NCBI RefSeq assembly: GCF_003096835.1
Contig: NZ_QENZ01000004.1
Location: 422,294-486,293 of the forward strand
DNA: 64,000 bases
Origin: Balneicella halophila
GTDB lineage: Bacteria > Bacteroidota > Bacteroidia > Bacteroidales > Balneicellaceae
Direction: 5' to 3'
Shown here: positions 29,219 to 37,263 of the stretch, piece after piece
Position numbering within the stretch: position 1 is the first letter of the stretch
Layout of the letters: every line of letters starts with the position of its first letter
The notes under the pieces: model-generated
What the model was told of the DNA's origin: nothing
Database searches by the model: none
The model's input: only the letters and a program-made list of their open reading frames with translations
Position numbers and translations under genes: made by a program

Positions 29219-29734
29219 ATGCTTTTGAAAGGCAAACATATAAGTCTGAGAGCTCTAGAGCCTAATGACATAGATTTGCTCTATGCTTTAGAAAATAACA
29301 CCATGCTTTGGGAATTAAGCAATACTAAAGCACCGTTTTCTAAACATATATTGCAAAAATATATAGAGATTTCGCACTTAGACATCTATGAAACGAAACA
29401 ATTGCGATTGGTTATTCAAACAGATGCTGGAAATCCTATAGGTTTGATTGATTTGTTCGATTTTGATCCCTATCACCTTCGTGCAGGGGTGGGGGTGTTT
29501 ATTGACAAGAAATACGAAGGAAATGGTTATTCCTCAAAAGCAATACAATTATTAAAAGAATATGCTTTACAGTCGTTAGGCATGCATCAACTTTATGCAA
29601 ACATCTTAGCTACAAATGAAAAAAGCCTTGCTCTTTTTCAAAAGCAAGGCTTTACTATTGCAGGCTCCAAAAAAGATTGGATAAAAACTTTTGAAGGCTG
29701 GCAGGATGAATACCTCCTTCAATGTTTCTTATAG
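29219..29734 (+). CDS. GNAT family N-acetyltransferase (RimJ/RimL/SpeG-like)
   Basis: 171 residues. Begins MLLKGKHISLRALEPNDIDL, typical of RimJ/RimL/SpeG-type GNATs that acetylate amines with acetyl-CoA. The acetyl-CoA site should be in VFIDKKYEGNGYSSKAI (about 96-112), and the late motif NEKSLALFQKQGF (133-145) is the family's conserved N-x3-S-x-x-LF-x-K-x-GF. The substrate is unknown. It is the last gene of the plus-strand run. Its final 6 bases overlap the end of the convergent aminotransferase gene, and the DNA for the NEKS...GF motif also forms a terminator for that gene (see 29619-29653). Confidence 0.88.
   Translation: MLLKGKHISLRALEPNDIDLLYALENNTMLWELSNTKAPFSKHILQKYIEISHLDIYETKQLRLVIQTDAGNPIGLIDLFDFDPYHLRAGVGVFIDKKYEGNGYSSKAIQLLKEYALQSLGMHQLYANILATNEKSLALFQKQGFTIAGSKKDWIKTFEGWQDEYLLQCFL
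29619..29653 (-). terminator. Intrinsic terminator of the aminotransferase operon, inside the GNAT coding sequence
   Basis: AAAGCCTTGC (29622-29631) and GCAAGGCTTT (29644-29653) form a perfect 10-bp stem with a 12-base loop. On the minus strand the stem is followed by six Ts (29619-29624, partly in the stem). It lies about 76 bases after the aminotransferase stop and inside codons of the convergent GNAT gene. Confidence 0.7.
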
Positions 29735-30928
29735 TTTTCTGCCTGGATATACTTTCAATGCTTCCTCAAGTACCTTCATAGCTTTTTCGAGGTCTTCATT
29801 TTTAAGCACATAAGCAATTCTCACTTCATTCTGTCCTAAACCTTCTGTGGCATAGAATCCGCTAGCAGGGGCTACCATTACAGTTTGTCCTTCGTAAGAA
29901 AAGTCTTCTAACAGCCATTGTGCAAAACGGTCACTGTTGTCAATAGGCAGTTTTACTACTGTATAGAATGCTCCTTTAGGTTCTGGGCAATATACTCCCT
30001 CCATTTTATTTAAAGCACTCACCATGAAGTCTCTACGAGAAATATATTCATTATAGACCTCGTCGAAATATTCTTTTGGTGTGTCCAACGAAGCCTCTGC
30101 GGCTACCTGTCCTAAGCCAGGAGGACATAAGCGAGCTTGTCCAAATTTCAATGCCGTTTTAATCACTTCCTTATTTCGAGTGACTAATGCACCAATTCTG
30201 ATGCCACATTCACTGTATCTTTTTGATACAGAGTCGAACAAAATCACATGATTCTCAAGCCCTTCTAATTGCATGGCAGAGAAGTGTGTGTGTCCGCCAT
30301 AGCAGAACTCACGGTACACTTCATCAGAGAAAAGATAGAGATTATGCTTTAATACTAGTTCTTTTAATTGTTGCAGTTCTTCCTTGCTGTATAAATATCC
30401 GGTAGGATTATTAGGATTACAAATAACTATTGCACGTGTTTTAGGCGTGATTAACTTATCAAATTCTTCGATTGGAGGTAAGGCAAAATCATTCTCTATG
30501 GTAGAGGTGATAGGTACTACTTTTACACCTGCAGCTGTAGCAAATCCATTATAGTTTGCGTAGAAAGGCTCAGGGATAATAATCTCATCGCCTTCATCAC
30601 AGCAAGTGTTTAAGGCAAAAAGAATAGCCTCTGATCCGCCGGTAGTTATTAAGATATCGTCTGAAGTTACAGGGATATCAATATTATTATAATATTTCGC
30701 TAGTTTTTCGCGATAGCTTACATTCCCGGCTGAGTGACTATATTCTATCGTTGTTTCATCATAATTCCTGATAGCATCTAGGGCAACTTCAGGAGTTTTA
30801 ATGTCTGGTTGACCGATATTTAGATGATAAACGGTTGTTCCTCTTTTTTTAGCAGCTTCTGCATAAGGAACTAATTTTCGAATTGGTGATTCGGGCATAT
30901 TGATGCCTTTTTGCGATATTTTCAACAT
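29729..30928 (-). CDS. PLP-dependent aminotransferase, fold type I (class I/II)
   Basis: 399 residues. Cytoplasmic transaminase of the aspartate/aromatic class. The PLP lysine is K236 in FDSVSKRYSECG. Other conserved parts are NPNNPTG (171-177), SDEVYREF (D202, Y205) and the C-terminal arginine in NEVRIAYVL. The N-terminus lacks a signal. The amino acid pair cannot be decided; aspartate, alanine or an aromatic acid are possible. It is the last gene of a recF-DUF721-aminotransferase run (40-base gap to DUF721) and appears to end at a terminator inside the GNAT gene. Confidence 0.9.
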   Translation of the reverse strand: MLKISQKGINMPESPIRKLVPYAEAAKKRGTTVYHLNIGQPDIKTPEVALDAIRNYDETTIEYSHSAGNVSYREKLAKYYNNIDIPVTSDDILITTGGSEAILFALNTCCDEGDEIIIPEPFYANYNGFATAAGVKVVPITSTIENDFALPPIEEFDKLITPKTRAIVICNPNNPTGYLYSKEELQQLKELVLKHNLYLFSDEVYREFCYGGHTHFSAMQLEGLENHVILFDSVSKRYSECGIRIGALVTRNKEVIKTALKFGQARLCPPGLGQVAAEASLDTPKEYFDEVYNEYISRRDFMVSALNKMEGVYCPEPKGAFYTVVKLPIDNSDRFAQWLLEDFSYEGQTVMVAPASGFYATEGLGQNEVRIAYVLKNEDLEKAMKVLEEALKVYPGRKL

Positions 30929-30968
30929 GTTTATTTTATTTATAGTGTTTGAAACAAATTTACTTATA

Positions 30969-31259
30969 TTATTTAAATATTATGTTTTCCAACTGTCCAT
31001 CCGGAAACTTTCTATTCATATGTTGTATTATTTTGTCTTTAAGCAAGATAAGCTCTTGTTTTATAATAGGAGAATCTAAGTGTACAAATAGTTTTCGTTC
31101 TTTGATGTATATTTTTCGGGTAGCATTCGTTACCGTAACACCAAGCATCTGCTTCCACTCTGCATAAATAAGATGCTGGTAATTGTCACCTTGTTTGGCA
31201 TAATCTTCCATTATCTTTTTAACGAGTGTATCTATCTTTTCAGTCTTCGTCCTACGCAT
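30969..31259 (-). CDS. DUF721 (DciA-like) domain protein
   Basis: 96 residues. The sequence (AEWKQMLGVTVTNATRKIYI, then KLFVHLDSPIIKQEL) matches DUF721, the domain of DciA, a replicative helicase loader or operator in bacteria without DnaC. It overlaps recF by 8 bases, a DUF721-recF link that is common in Bacteroidota and supports a replication or repair role. It is shorter than typical DciA proteins, with only the core domain present. The start was kept because it follows directly from recF with coupled translation. Confidence 0.85.
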   Translation of the reverse strand: MRRTKTEKIDTLVKKIMEDYAKQGDNYQHLIYAEWKQMLGVTVTNATRKIYIKERKLFVHLDSPIIKQELILLKDKIIQHMNRKFPDGQLENIIFK

Positions 31260-32349
31260 AGCTTGTTATTTTACCATTTTCAACTTTAAATAGCGAACTT
31301 TCCGTATCTAAATCCAATTCTTCCAGCATTGCATCGATGTGTCCTTTATCAGTATCTGTAATAAAGATCTGACCAAAATGAATCTCAGAAACTAAATTAA
31401 TGATTTGTTGCACTCTCTGTGTGTCTAATTTATCAAAGATATCATCCAATAGCAAAATGGGACGTTTGCCAGAGATTTCTTTTATAAAATCAAATTGTGC
31501 TAGCTTTAAAGCAATTAAATAAGATTTTTTTTGACCTTGCGAACCTTCCTTTCTAATAGGATACCCTGAAAGAATAAATTCTAAATTATCTCGATGAATT
31601 CCTACGGAAGTATGTTTTAAAACCAAGTCTTTGGTTAAGTTATGCTTTGTGAGTTCTATGAAATCTCCGGCATTCATTTGCGAGGAGTATTCAATACTTA
31701 CCGGCTCTTTATTAGCACTGATTTTATTATAATATTCCTGGAAAATAGGAGTGATTTTTTCAACAAACTCAAGTCTTTTCTCATAAATATAGTTGGCTAT
31801 ACCTGCCATTTGTTCACTGAGAACAAGAAGGAGATCTTCTTGGGGTTGGTGCTTTAATAACTTGTTGCGTTGTTGTAGCAGGTTATTGTAATTAACCAAT
31901 TTTTGAAGATAGACCTTATCATATTGAGATATGATACTGTCAATGAACTTCCTACGTTCTTCATTTCCACCAATAATAATGCTAATGTCTGCAGGTGCTA
32001 TCATTACTAAAGGTAGCAAACCGATATGCTCAGAAAATCGTTTATAATCTTTATTATTACGTTTAAACGTTTTTTTTGATTGACGTTTTACTCCACAATG
32101 AATGTGTTCCGTATTTCCTTGTACTTCATATTCAGCCTTTAGCATCATCGTTTCCTCGTCATGCTTTATATTATTTGCATCGGATGATGAATAGTTGCTT
32201 TTACAAAAAGAGAGGTAAAATATGGCATCAAGAAGGTTTGTTTTTCCTTCACCATTTTTACCAATGAAGCAGTTTAATCTATTAGAGAACTTTAGATTTT
32301 CTTCTGCAATATTTTTATAATTTAATATTGAAATATTTTGTAAAATCAT
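31252..32349 (-). CDS. recF: DNA replication and repair protein RecF
   Basis: 365 residues. SMC-like ATPase that binds gapped DNA and works with RecO and RecR. Walker A GKNGEGKTN (30-38); signature EGSQGQKKSYLIALKL; Walker B RPILLLDDIFDKLD; and the D-loop region DTQRVQQI. The length is normal. It starts the minus-strand recF-DUF721-aminotransferase run. dnaA and dnaN are not beside it. Confidence 0.96.
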   Translation of the reverse strand: MILQNISILNYKNIAEENLKFSNRLNCFIGKNGEGKTNLLDAIFYLSFCKSNYSSSDANNIKHDEETMMLKAEYEVQGNTEHIHCGVKRQSKKTFKRNNKDYKRFSEHIGLLPLVMIAPADISIIIGGNEERRKFIDSIISQYDKVYLQKLVNYNNLLQQRNKLLKHQPQEDLLLVLSEQMAGIANYIYEKRLEFVEKITPIFQEYYNKISANKEPVSIEYSSQMNAGDFIELTKHNLTKDLVLKHTSVGIHRDNLEFILSGYPIRKEGSQGQKKSYLIALKLAQFDFIKEISGKRPILLLDDIFDKLDTQRVQQIINLVSEIHFGQIFITDTDKGHIDAMLEELDLDTESSLFKVENGKITSYA

Positions 32350-32362
32350 GCTCGCAATATAA

Positions 32363-32397
32363 GTAAAAAAAAGGACGCCACATTGGGCGTCCTTTTA
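32363..32397 (-). terminator. Intrinsic terminator between recF and ompA
   Basis: AAAAGGACGCC (32369-32379) pairs with GGCGTCCTTTT (32386-32396) around a 6-base loop. On the plus strand the second arm ends in TTTT, while reading minus the stem runs into eight Ts. The minus-strand sense would not follow ompA, whose stop is at 32419-32421, by more than 22 bases, so it terminates ompA. Confidence 0.85.
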
Positions 32398-32418
32398 GAA
32401 AAAATATGTTTTATAAGA

Positions 32419-33924
32419 TTATTTTAATCTTATTCTTACTTCTGCACGTCTGTTATTAGCTCTACCTTCAGAAGTTTCGTTAGTGTCAACTGGAGAATTT
32501 TCACCATAACCTACAGTGTTAATTCTATTTTCATCAACACCCTTCTTCACTAAGTACTTCTTCACTGCTCTTGCACGCAATTCAGAAATTCTTTGGTTTA
32601 CAGGATCAGTACCAATCCAGTCTGTGTGACCTGAGATGTTAGCTGTAAGAGTTGTGTCTTCCATCATCTTAGCAGCAACTTCATTTAATGTTTCGATATC
32701 TACTCTTCTGATATTCCACTTGTTGAAGTTGAAATGTACAACTCTGTCATAATATACTGGAGCCTCTTCTACTTTTGGACAACCGTTATTTTCTTTAACA
32801 CCTGCTTCGTTAGGACATTTGTCTAAGTAATCAGGAATTCCGTCGCCGTCAGTATCTACTGGACATCCTTTGCTATCAACTTTAACTCCTTTTGGAGTGT
32901 CAGGACATTCGTCTTTAGAATCAATTACACCGTCGCCGTCAGTATCTGGACAACCATTGAGTTGAGCTAATCCTGCTACATCTGGACAATCATCATCCTT
33001 GTCTGCTACACCGTCACCATCTCTATCTGGGCAACCATCAACAGTTCCTGGTTCGTTAGGACACTTATCTAAGTAATCAGGTACACCGTCACCATCAGTA
33101 TCGATAGGACAACCATCTTCGTCAACTGCTACACCAGCTGGTGTGTTTGGACATTTATCTTTTCTATCTGATACACCGTCACCGTCAGCATCTTTCTTTT
33201 TACCTAAGTTGTAAGTGAAACCAACTGAATATTGTAAGAACATATCATCACTTTCACCTGCATCTCCACCTTTATCATTCATATCAGCAGTCCAACCTGG
33301 AGCAGTACCTGCATCCACACCGTCATATACGTCAGTCATTGGGTTGATAACATTGGCTTCTAAAACCATATTGAAGCGCTCACCTAAACGGAAATTAAAA
33401 CCACCACCATAGTTCAAAGCCATATTTGAATATGTCTTGCTTTGACCATAAATACGCTTGTGGTCAACATCCATATATGTCATACCAACACCACCATTAA
33501 TAAATGGTCCAACAACAGCATCTTCTCTAAATAACCAGCCATTGTTAAGCTTCATTTTCAAATTCAATGATGCATTCATAAAATCTCCATCAAATCCCCA
33601 ACTTCTGTTAGAACCTAATAAGTCAGCATAACCGCCATTACCTACACCATAAGTTCCGTTATCATCAGTGTAATCTACCTGAGCATAACCAAAGCGAGCA
33701 TTTAAGTCAAAAGTAGGAGATAAGTAGTAACCTACATTTAACATTACTCCAGGATCAAAATCATCAAATTTTAAGAACCCATTACCAAGGTCTCCTTGGT
33801 ACTCAGTCTGAGTCAAATGCAAACCAATGTTCCATTTGTTGTCCTCTGTTTGTGCAAATACGCTACTACTTAAAAATAAGATAGAAGCAAATATTGCCAA
33901 AAATCTTAAGCTGTAATTTTTCAT
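32419..33924 (-). CDS. OmpA family outer-membrane protein with thrombospondin type 3 repeats
   Basis: 501 residues from ATG 33924. A signal peptide (FLAIFASILFLSSSVFAQ) is followed by an N-terminal beta-barrel (about 25-235), then six calcium-binding thrombospondin type 3 repeats with the D-x-DGDG-x-x-D pattern (about 240-385) and a C-terminal OmpA domain (about 390-501; GHTDWIGTDP, NQRISELRARAV, NNRRAEVRI) that binds peptidoglycan. It should link the outer membrane to the wall, with the acidic repeats as a Ca-stiffened spacer. A longer in-frame ORF to 34011 would put the signal peptide internally, so I rejected it. Probably highly expressed: it has its own promoter and a strong terminator. 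Confidence 0.93.
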   Translation of the reverse strand: MKNYSLRFLAIFASILFLSSSVFAQTEDNKWNIGLHLTQTEYQGDLGNGFLKFDDFDPGVMLNVGYYLSPTFDLNARFGYAQVDYTDDNGTYGVGNGGYADLLGSNRSWGFDGDFMNASLNLKMKLNNGWLFREDAVVGPFINGGVGMTYMDVDHKRIYGQSKTYSNMALNYGGGFNFRLGERFNMVLEANVINPMTDVYDGVDAGTAPGWTADMNDKGGDAGESDDMFLQYSVGFTYNLGKKKDADGDGVSDRKDKCPNTPAGVAVDEDGCPIDTDGDGVPDYLDKCPNEPGTVDGCPDRDGDGVADKDDDCPDVAGLAQLNGCPDTDGDGVIDSKDECPDTPKGVKVDSKGCPVDTDGDGIPDYLDKCPNEAGVKENNGCPKVEEAPVYYDRVVHFNFNKWNIRRVDIETLNEVAAKMMEDTTLTANISGHTDWIGTDPVNQRISELRARAVKKYLVKKGVDENRINTVGYGENSPVDTNETSEGRANNRRAEVRIRLK

Positions 33925-34046
33925 AATAATGTAATTAAAAAGTTTATTTTCAAAATCTTTCAATAAGTATGCGAGCAAATACCTTGCCAATCTCAACTTT
34001 GTCAATGTCAATCATATAAAGTATTTCAGCTCTATTTATAGTAATA

Positions 34047-34054
34047 CAAATGTA
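34047..34054 (-). promoter_or_regulatory. -7 promoter box for ompA
   Basis: The minus strand reads TACATTTG, giving a leader of about 120 bases before the ATG at 33924. No clear -33 TTTG is present. The predicted start is downstream of any longer ORF start, in keeping with the short start choice. Confidence 0.45.
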
Positions 34055-34105
34055 CTACAAAAAAATGAAATTTAGTATCTTTCACCATTGATTATCTATT
34101 TTTAT

Positions 34106-35005
34106 TTAAAATAATGAAACAATGGCTTCTGCAAAACTTGAGTATTTGAAGCTAAACTTCTGATTAAGTAGTCTTTTAGGAAAAATCCTTGTACCTTCTA
34201 ATAGTAAATTAGCTCTTTCCCCTAATATAAGTTTTAGTATAGATTTTGGAATATTAGGAAGCCATAGTGGTCTGTTTAGGTATTTTGCCAGCTGTTTGGT
34301 TATTTTTTTGTTTGTGATGGAGTCAGGTGATGTAGCATTGTAGGTTCCATGCATGCTTGAGTTTTCAATGCATTTTAGATAGATATTGACTAAGTCGTCT
34401 ATATGAATCCATGGCATATATTGTTGCCCATTCCCCAAATTTGCTCCCACTCCCCATTTTATAGGTTTAGTTATTTGAGGCAGTGCACCTCCTTTATTAC
34501 TCAGGACAACTCCAGTTCTGATAGTCGCTGTTCGTGCACCAATAGTTTGGAACTGCTTTGCTTTTTTCTCCCATTCAATACACACCTTTGCTAAAAAATC
34601 ATTTCCAGGAGGTGAATCCTCTGTGAGTACCTTGTCTGAGGTAAAAGTTCCATAATATCCTATTGCTGATGCTGAAATGAATGTCTTTAATGGGATATTA
34701 TATTTAGTTACAGAATCAAAAAGTAATTGTGAAGTTTCGATACGGCTGTCTGCAATAAGCTTTTTGTATGTCTCACTCCATCGATTTGCAGAAATATTAG
34801 CTCCCGAAAGGTGAACAATAGCATCGACACCCTTGAAAGCTTCCTTGTCAATATATGCTTTTTTCAAATCCCACTGATAAACATCTACATCTTTTCGTGA
34901 CTTATTACTTCTGCTTATCCAATTGACTTTATAACCTTTTTCAATGAGTTTCTCTGTAAGAGCTGTTCCTACAAGCCCACTTCCGCCAGTGATTAATATT
35001 TTCAT
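34106..35005 (-). CDS. TIGR01777 family NAD-dependent epimerase/dehydratase-like protein
   Basis: 299 residues, extended SDR fold. MKILITGGSGLVGTALTEKL gives the nucleotide motif GGSGLVG (7-13). HLSGANI (about 69-75) and the block WETRIP-like 'WSETYKKLIADSRI' are typical of TIGR01777 (YfcH/SDR39U1). The C-terminal domain (about 240-299) contains the DUF1731-like 'PKRLLNQKFSFKY'. These proteins are widely conserved; the substrate is unknown. It is monocistronic and divergent from the pyrB leader. Confidence 0.88.
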   Translation of the reverse strand: MKILITGGSGLVGTALTEKLIEKGYKVNWISRSNKSRKDVDVYQWDLKKAYIDKEAFKGVDAIVHLSGANISANRWSETYKKLIADSRIETSQLLFDSVTKYNIPLKTFISASAIGYYGTFTSDKVLTEDSPPGNDFLAKVCIEWEKKAKQFQTIGARTATIRTGVVLSNKGGALPQITKPIKWGVGANLGNGQQYMPWIHIDDLVNIYLKCIENSSMHGTYNATSPDSITNKKITKQLAKYLNRPLWLPNIPKSILKLILGERANLLLEGTRIFPKRLLNQKFSFKYSSFAEAIVSLF

Positions 35006-35032
35006 AATAAATACTGCTTTTCAGATTAAATA

Positions 35033-35066
35033 TTTGTTCAATATACATAAAAAAAAACTATCTTTG
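35033..35066 (+). promoter_or_regulatory. Promoter of the pyrB leader
   Basis: TTTG at 35033-35036 and TATCTTTG at 35059-35066 are 22 bases apart. Transcription would start near 35070, about 45 bases before the terminator hairpin at 35115 and about 125 before the pyrB ATG. Confidence 0.65.
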
Positions 35067-35073
35067 TCTTTTG

Positions 35074-35109
35074 ATGAAAAAGAAAATAATAAAACGAGAT
35101 AAGTTATAG
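35074..35109 (+). CDS. Possible 11-codon leader peptide of pyrB
   Basis: ATG 35074 to TAG 35109 encodes MKKKIIKRDKL. It would begin within a few bases of the predicted transcription start, so it would be read from a nearly leaderless RNA. It stops 5 bases before the terminator stem, so a ribosome at its end would cover the first arm. That is the logic of the E. coli pyrBI attenuator. A short ORF like this can arise by chance in AT-rich DNA, so I treat it as a candidate only. Confidence 0.3.
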   Translation: MKKKIIKRDKL

Positions 35110-35114
35110 ATTTT

Positions 35115-35152
35115 AAAGGAGCCGACAGCATTGCTGTTGGCTCCTTTTTTTA
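35115..35152 (+). terminator. Intrinsic terminator (candidate attenuator) between the promoter and pyrB
   Basis: AAAGGAGCCGACAGC (35115-35129) pairs with GCTGTTGGCTCCTTT (35132-35146) with one G-U pair, then runs into further Ts to 35151. No plus-strand gene precedes it (the neighbour at 34106-35005 is on the minus strand). It can therefore only act on RNA started at 35070, before pyrB at 35195. Confidence 0.8.
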
Positions 35153-35194
35153 TATCCTCACTAAATTAAAGCAAACAATCAAACTTATAGATGT

Positions 35195-36100
35195 ATGAAT
35201 AACAAAAGCTTTGTATCAATTAATGATTATTCAAAGGACGAAATCCTAGAATTAATGAATACCGCTTCAAAATTTGAAGAAAATCCTAATCAGAACTTGC
35301 TGAAAGACAAAGTAGTGGCATCGGTTTTTTTTGAGCCATCAACCAGAACACGTTTGAGCTTCGAAACGGCTATAAATAGACTTGGTGGACGAGTTATTGG
35401 TTTTACTGATGCTTCATCCTCTAGTGTTACTAAAGGGGAGTCGTTGAAAGACACGATAAAGATGCTGAGCAACTATGCTGACCTAATTGTAATGCGTCAC
35501 CCACTTGAAGGAGCGGCACGTTATGCTTCGGAGATTTCTGACGTACCTGTAATCAATGCTGGTGATGGTGCCAATCAACACCCTACGCAAACAATGCTTG
35601 ACTTATATTCTATATATAAAACACAGGGCAGTTTAGATGATTTAAACATCTTCATGGTTGGGGATTTAAAGTACGGAAGAACTGTTCATTCTCTATTGAT
35701 GGCAATGGCAGATTTTAATCCAACTTTTAATTTCATATCACCTGAATCTTTGAAAATGCCAAGAGCTTACACATCCTATTTAATGGAGCGAGGAATCCCG
35801 TACTATGAACATCTAGAATTTACTGACATTTTGGAGAGGGCGGATGTGTTGTATATGACCCGTGTACAAAAAGAACGTTTTGCTGACGTAATAGAATACG
35901 AAAAAGTAAAAAATGTATATGTACTTCGTAACGCTATGCTGGAAGGAACAAAATCGAATTTGAAAGTGCTACATCCCTTACCAAGGGTTAATGAAATCGC
36001 ATTGGATGTTGATGAAAATGAAAAGGCGTACTATTTTGAACAAGCACTGAATGGTGTATATGCACGCCAAGCTATTATTTCTAAAGTAATGGATTTGTAA
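35195..36100 (+). CDS. pyrB: Aspartate carbamoyltransferase, catalytic chain
   Basis: 301 residues. Condenses carbamoyl phosphate and aspartate in the first dedicated step of pyrimidine synthesis. The carbamoyl-phosphate motif [13 protein letters not shown] (about 47-59), RHPLEGAAR (about 105-113), the HPTQT motif (about 130) and HPLPRVNE near 264-271 are all present. pyrI follows 34 bases later, so the enzyme should be the allosteric class B type with catalytic trimers and regulatory dimers. It is preceded by a promoter and terminator leader that probably controls it. Confidence 0.97.
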   Translation: MNNKSFVSINDYSKDEILELMNTASKFEENPNQNLLKDKVVASVFFEPSTRTRLSFETAINRLGGRVIGFTDASSSSVTKGESLKDTIKMLSNYADLIVMRHPLEGAARYASEISDVPVINAGDGANQHPTQTMLDLYSIYKTQGSLDDLNIFMVGDLKYGRTVHSLLMAMADFNPTFNFISPESLKMPRAYTSYLMERGIPYYEHLEFTDILERADVLYMTRVQKERFADVIEYEKVKNVYVLRNAMLEGTKSNLKVLHPLPRVNEIALDVDENEKAYYFEQALNGVYARQAIISKVMDL

Positions 36101-36134
36101 GAAAGGGGAATATTATATTATAAAAATAGGAAAA

Positions 36135-36590
36135 ATGAAAAAGGAACTACAAGTAAGCGCAATAAAAAACGGAACTGTAATAGATCATATACCTCCTCAC
36201 TTATTATTTAAGGTGATAAAATTATTGGAGCTAGAAAAAATCAAGACTGCTATAACTATTGGTAACAATTATACTAGCAATAAGTTGGGAGTTAAAGCAA
36301 TTATCAAGATTGAAGAAAAGTATTTTGAAGATAACGAAATAAATAAAATAGCTTTGATAATTCCTAATGTAAAATTGAGTATTATTAAAAACTATGAAGT
36401 GGTTGATAAAAAAGTTATTGAAGTGCCTGATAAAGTTGTAGGGTTGGTAGAGTGTATGAATCCGAAATGCATTACAAATCATGAAGATATTGTGACTAGA
36501 TTTAAAGTAACTGACAAGAAAGAAATAGACCTAAAATGCTTATATTGTGAAAAAATTACCGATTATAATAATATAGAAATTCGTAAGTAA
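36135..36590 (+). CDS. pyrI: Aspartate carbamoyltransferase, regulatory chain
   Basis: 151 residues. Binds the nucleotide effectors (CTP, ATP) and contacts PyrB. The N-terminal allosteric domain is followed by the zinc domain with C107-x4-C112 and C135-x2-C138, matching the E. coli chain position for position in spacing. It ends 4 bases before the unknown 36595 gene, so the operon continues past pyrI. Confidence 0.95.
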   Translation: MKKELQVSAIKNGTVIDHIPPHLLFKVIKLLELEKIKTAITIGNNYTSNKLGVKAIIKIEEKYFEDNEINKIALIIPNVKLSIIKNYEVVDKKVIEVPDKVVGLVECMNPKCITNHEDIVTRFKVTDKKEIDLKCLYCEKITDYNNIEIRK

Positions 36591-36594
36591 TTAT

Positions 36595-37224
36595 ATGAAT
36601 ACCGATGAGAAACAATTGAATTCACTGATTGATGATATTTTAAATCATTCTGGTAGAGGAGGTAAAATAAATCAATTGTTACAAAATTTAGTAGAGGCGG
36701 TCAATGATCAGCCTCTATTACTTTGGGATAGTAAAAAAATAGAAGCACTTTCACAAGTAGCACTTCGCGTATTATTTTTAGATTGTATTGATGATGAAGA
36801 TGAAGAAATTCAATGGGCACATAAAACCTTTGCTTATATAACACAAGCATTGGTGAGTGGACGAGAAAAAGGGAAAGAGGATAGTGAGCTTTTTCACATC
36901 TTAAGAAGCAGAGTCATTTTATTACATTCACATGATGATTTTTTCATTGATACCCTAGATTATTTCTTCTTTCATGATACACCTATCCAAAAAGATACAG
37001 ATAGATATGACCGACGAGCATTTATTTTAAGACGTATTGCTGCGATGCAAACACAAGATCTGCGAACGCTTGAATCATACAACAATGAATTGTATCAAGA
37101 TGAATATTTGCTTGAAGCAGAACAGACACTTTCGGATAAATATCAATTTTCTGAGGAAGAATTAGTTGAAGCACAATTATTATCTGATACTTTATTTAAA
37201 TATATTTGGCATCAAAATAAATAG
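36595..37224 (+). CDS. Protein of unknown function downstream of pyrI
   Basis: 209 residues, mainly helical, acidic, and without signal peptide or membrane segment. I do not recognise the family. Features are an acidic stretch DCIDDEDEEIQWAHK (about 76-90), a motif LLHSHDDFFIDTLDYFFFHD near 115-134 rich in His, Asp and Phe, and YDRRAFILRRIAAMQ near 140-155. The clustered His/Asp could suggest metal binding, but no known metalloenzyme signature is clear. It starts 4 bases after pyrI, so it is almost certainly co-expressed with the ATCase genes. Confidence 0.6.
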   Translation: MNTDEKQLNSLIDDILNHSGRGGKINQLLQNLVEAVNDQPLLLWDSKKIEALSQVALRVLFLDCIDDEDEEIQWAHKTFAYITQALVSGREKGKEDSELFHILRSRVILLHSHDDFFIDTLDYFFFHDTPIQKDTDRYDRRAFILRRIAAMQTQDLRTLESYNNELYQDEYLLEAEQTLSDKYQFSEEELVEAQLLSDTLFKYIWHQNK

Positions 37225-37263
37225 CGATAAAAGCTTGATTAATAAAACAAAGAGAAAATTGAT

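Noticed and set aside
33925..34011. Longer N-terminus of the OmpA protein
   Set aside because: It would place the signal peptide about 30 residues into the chain.
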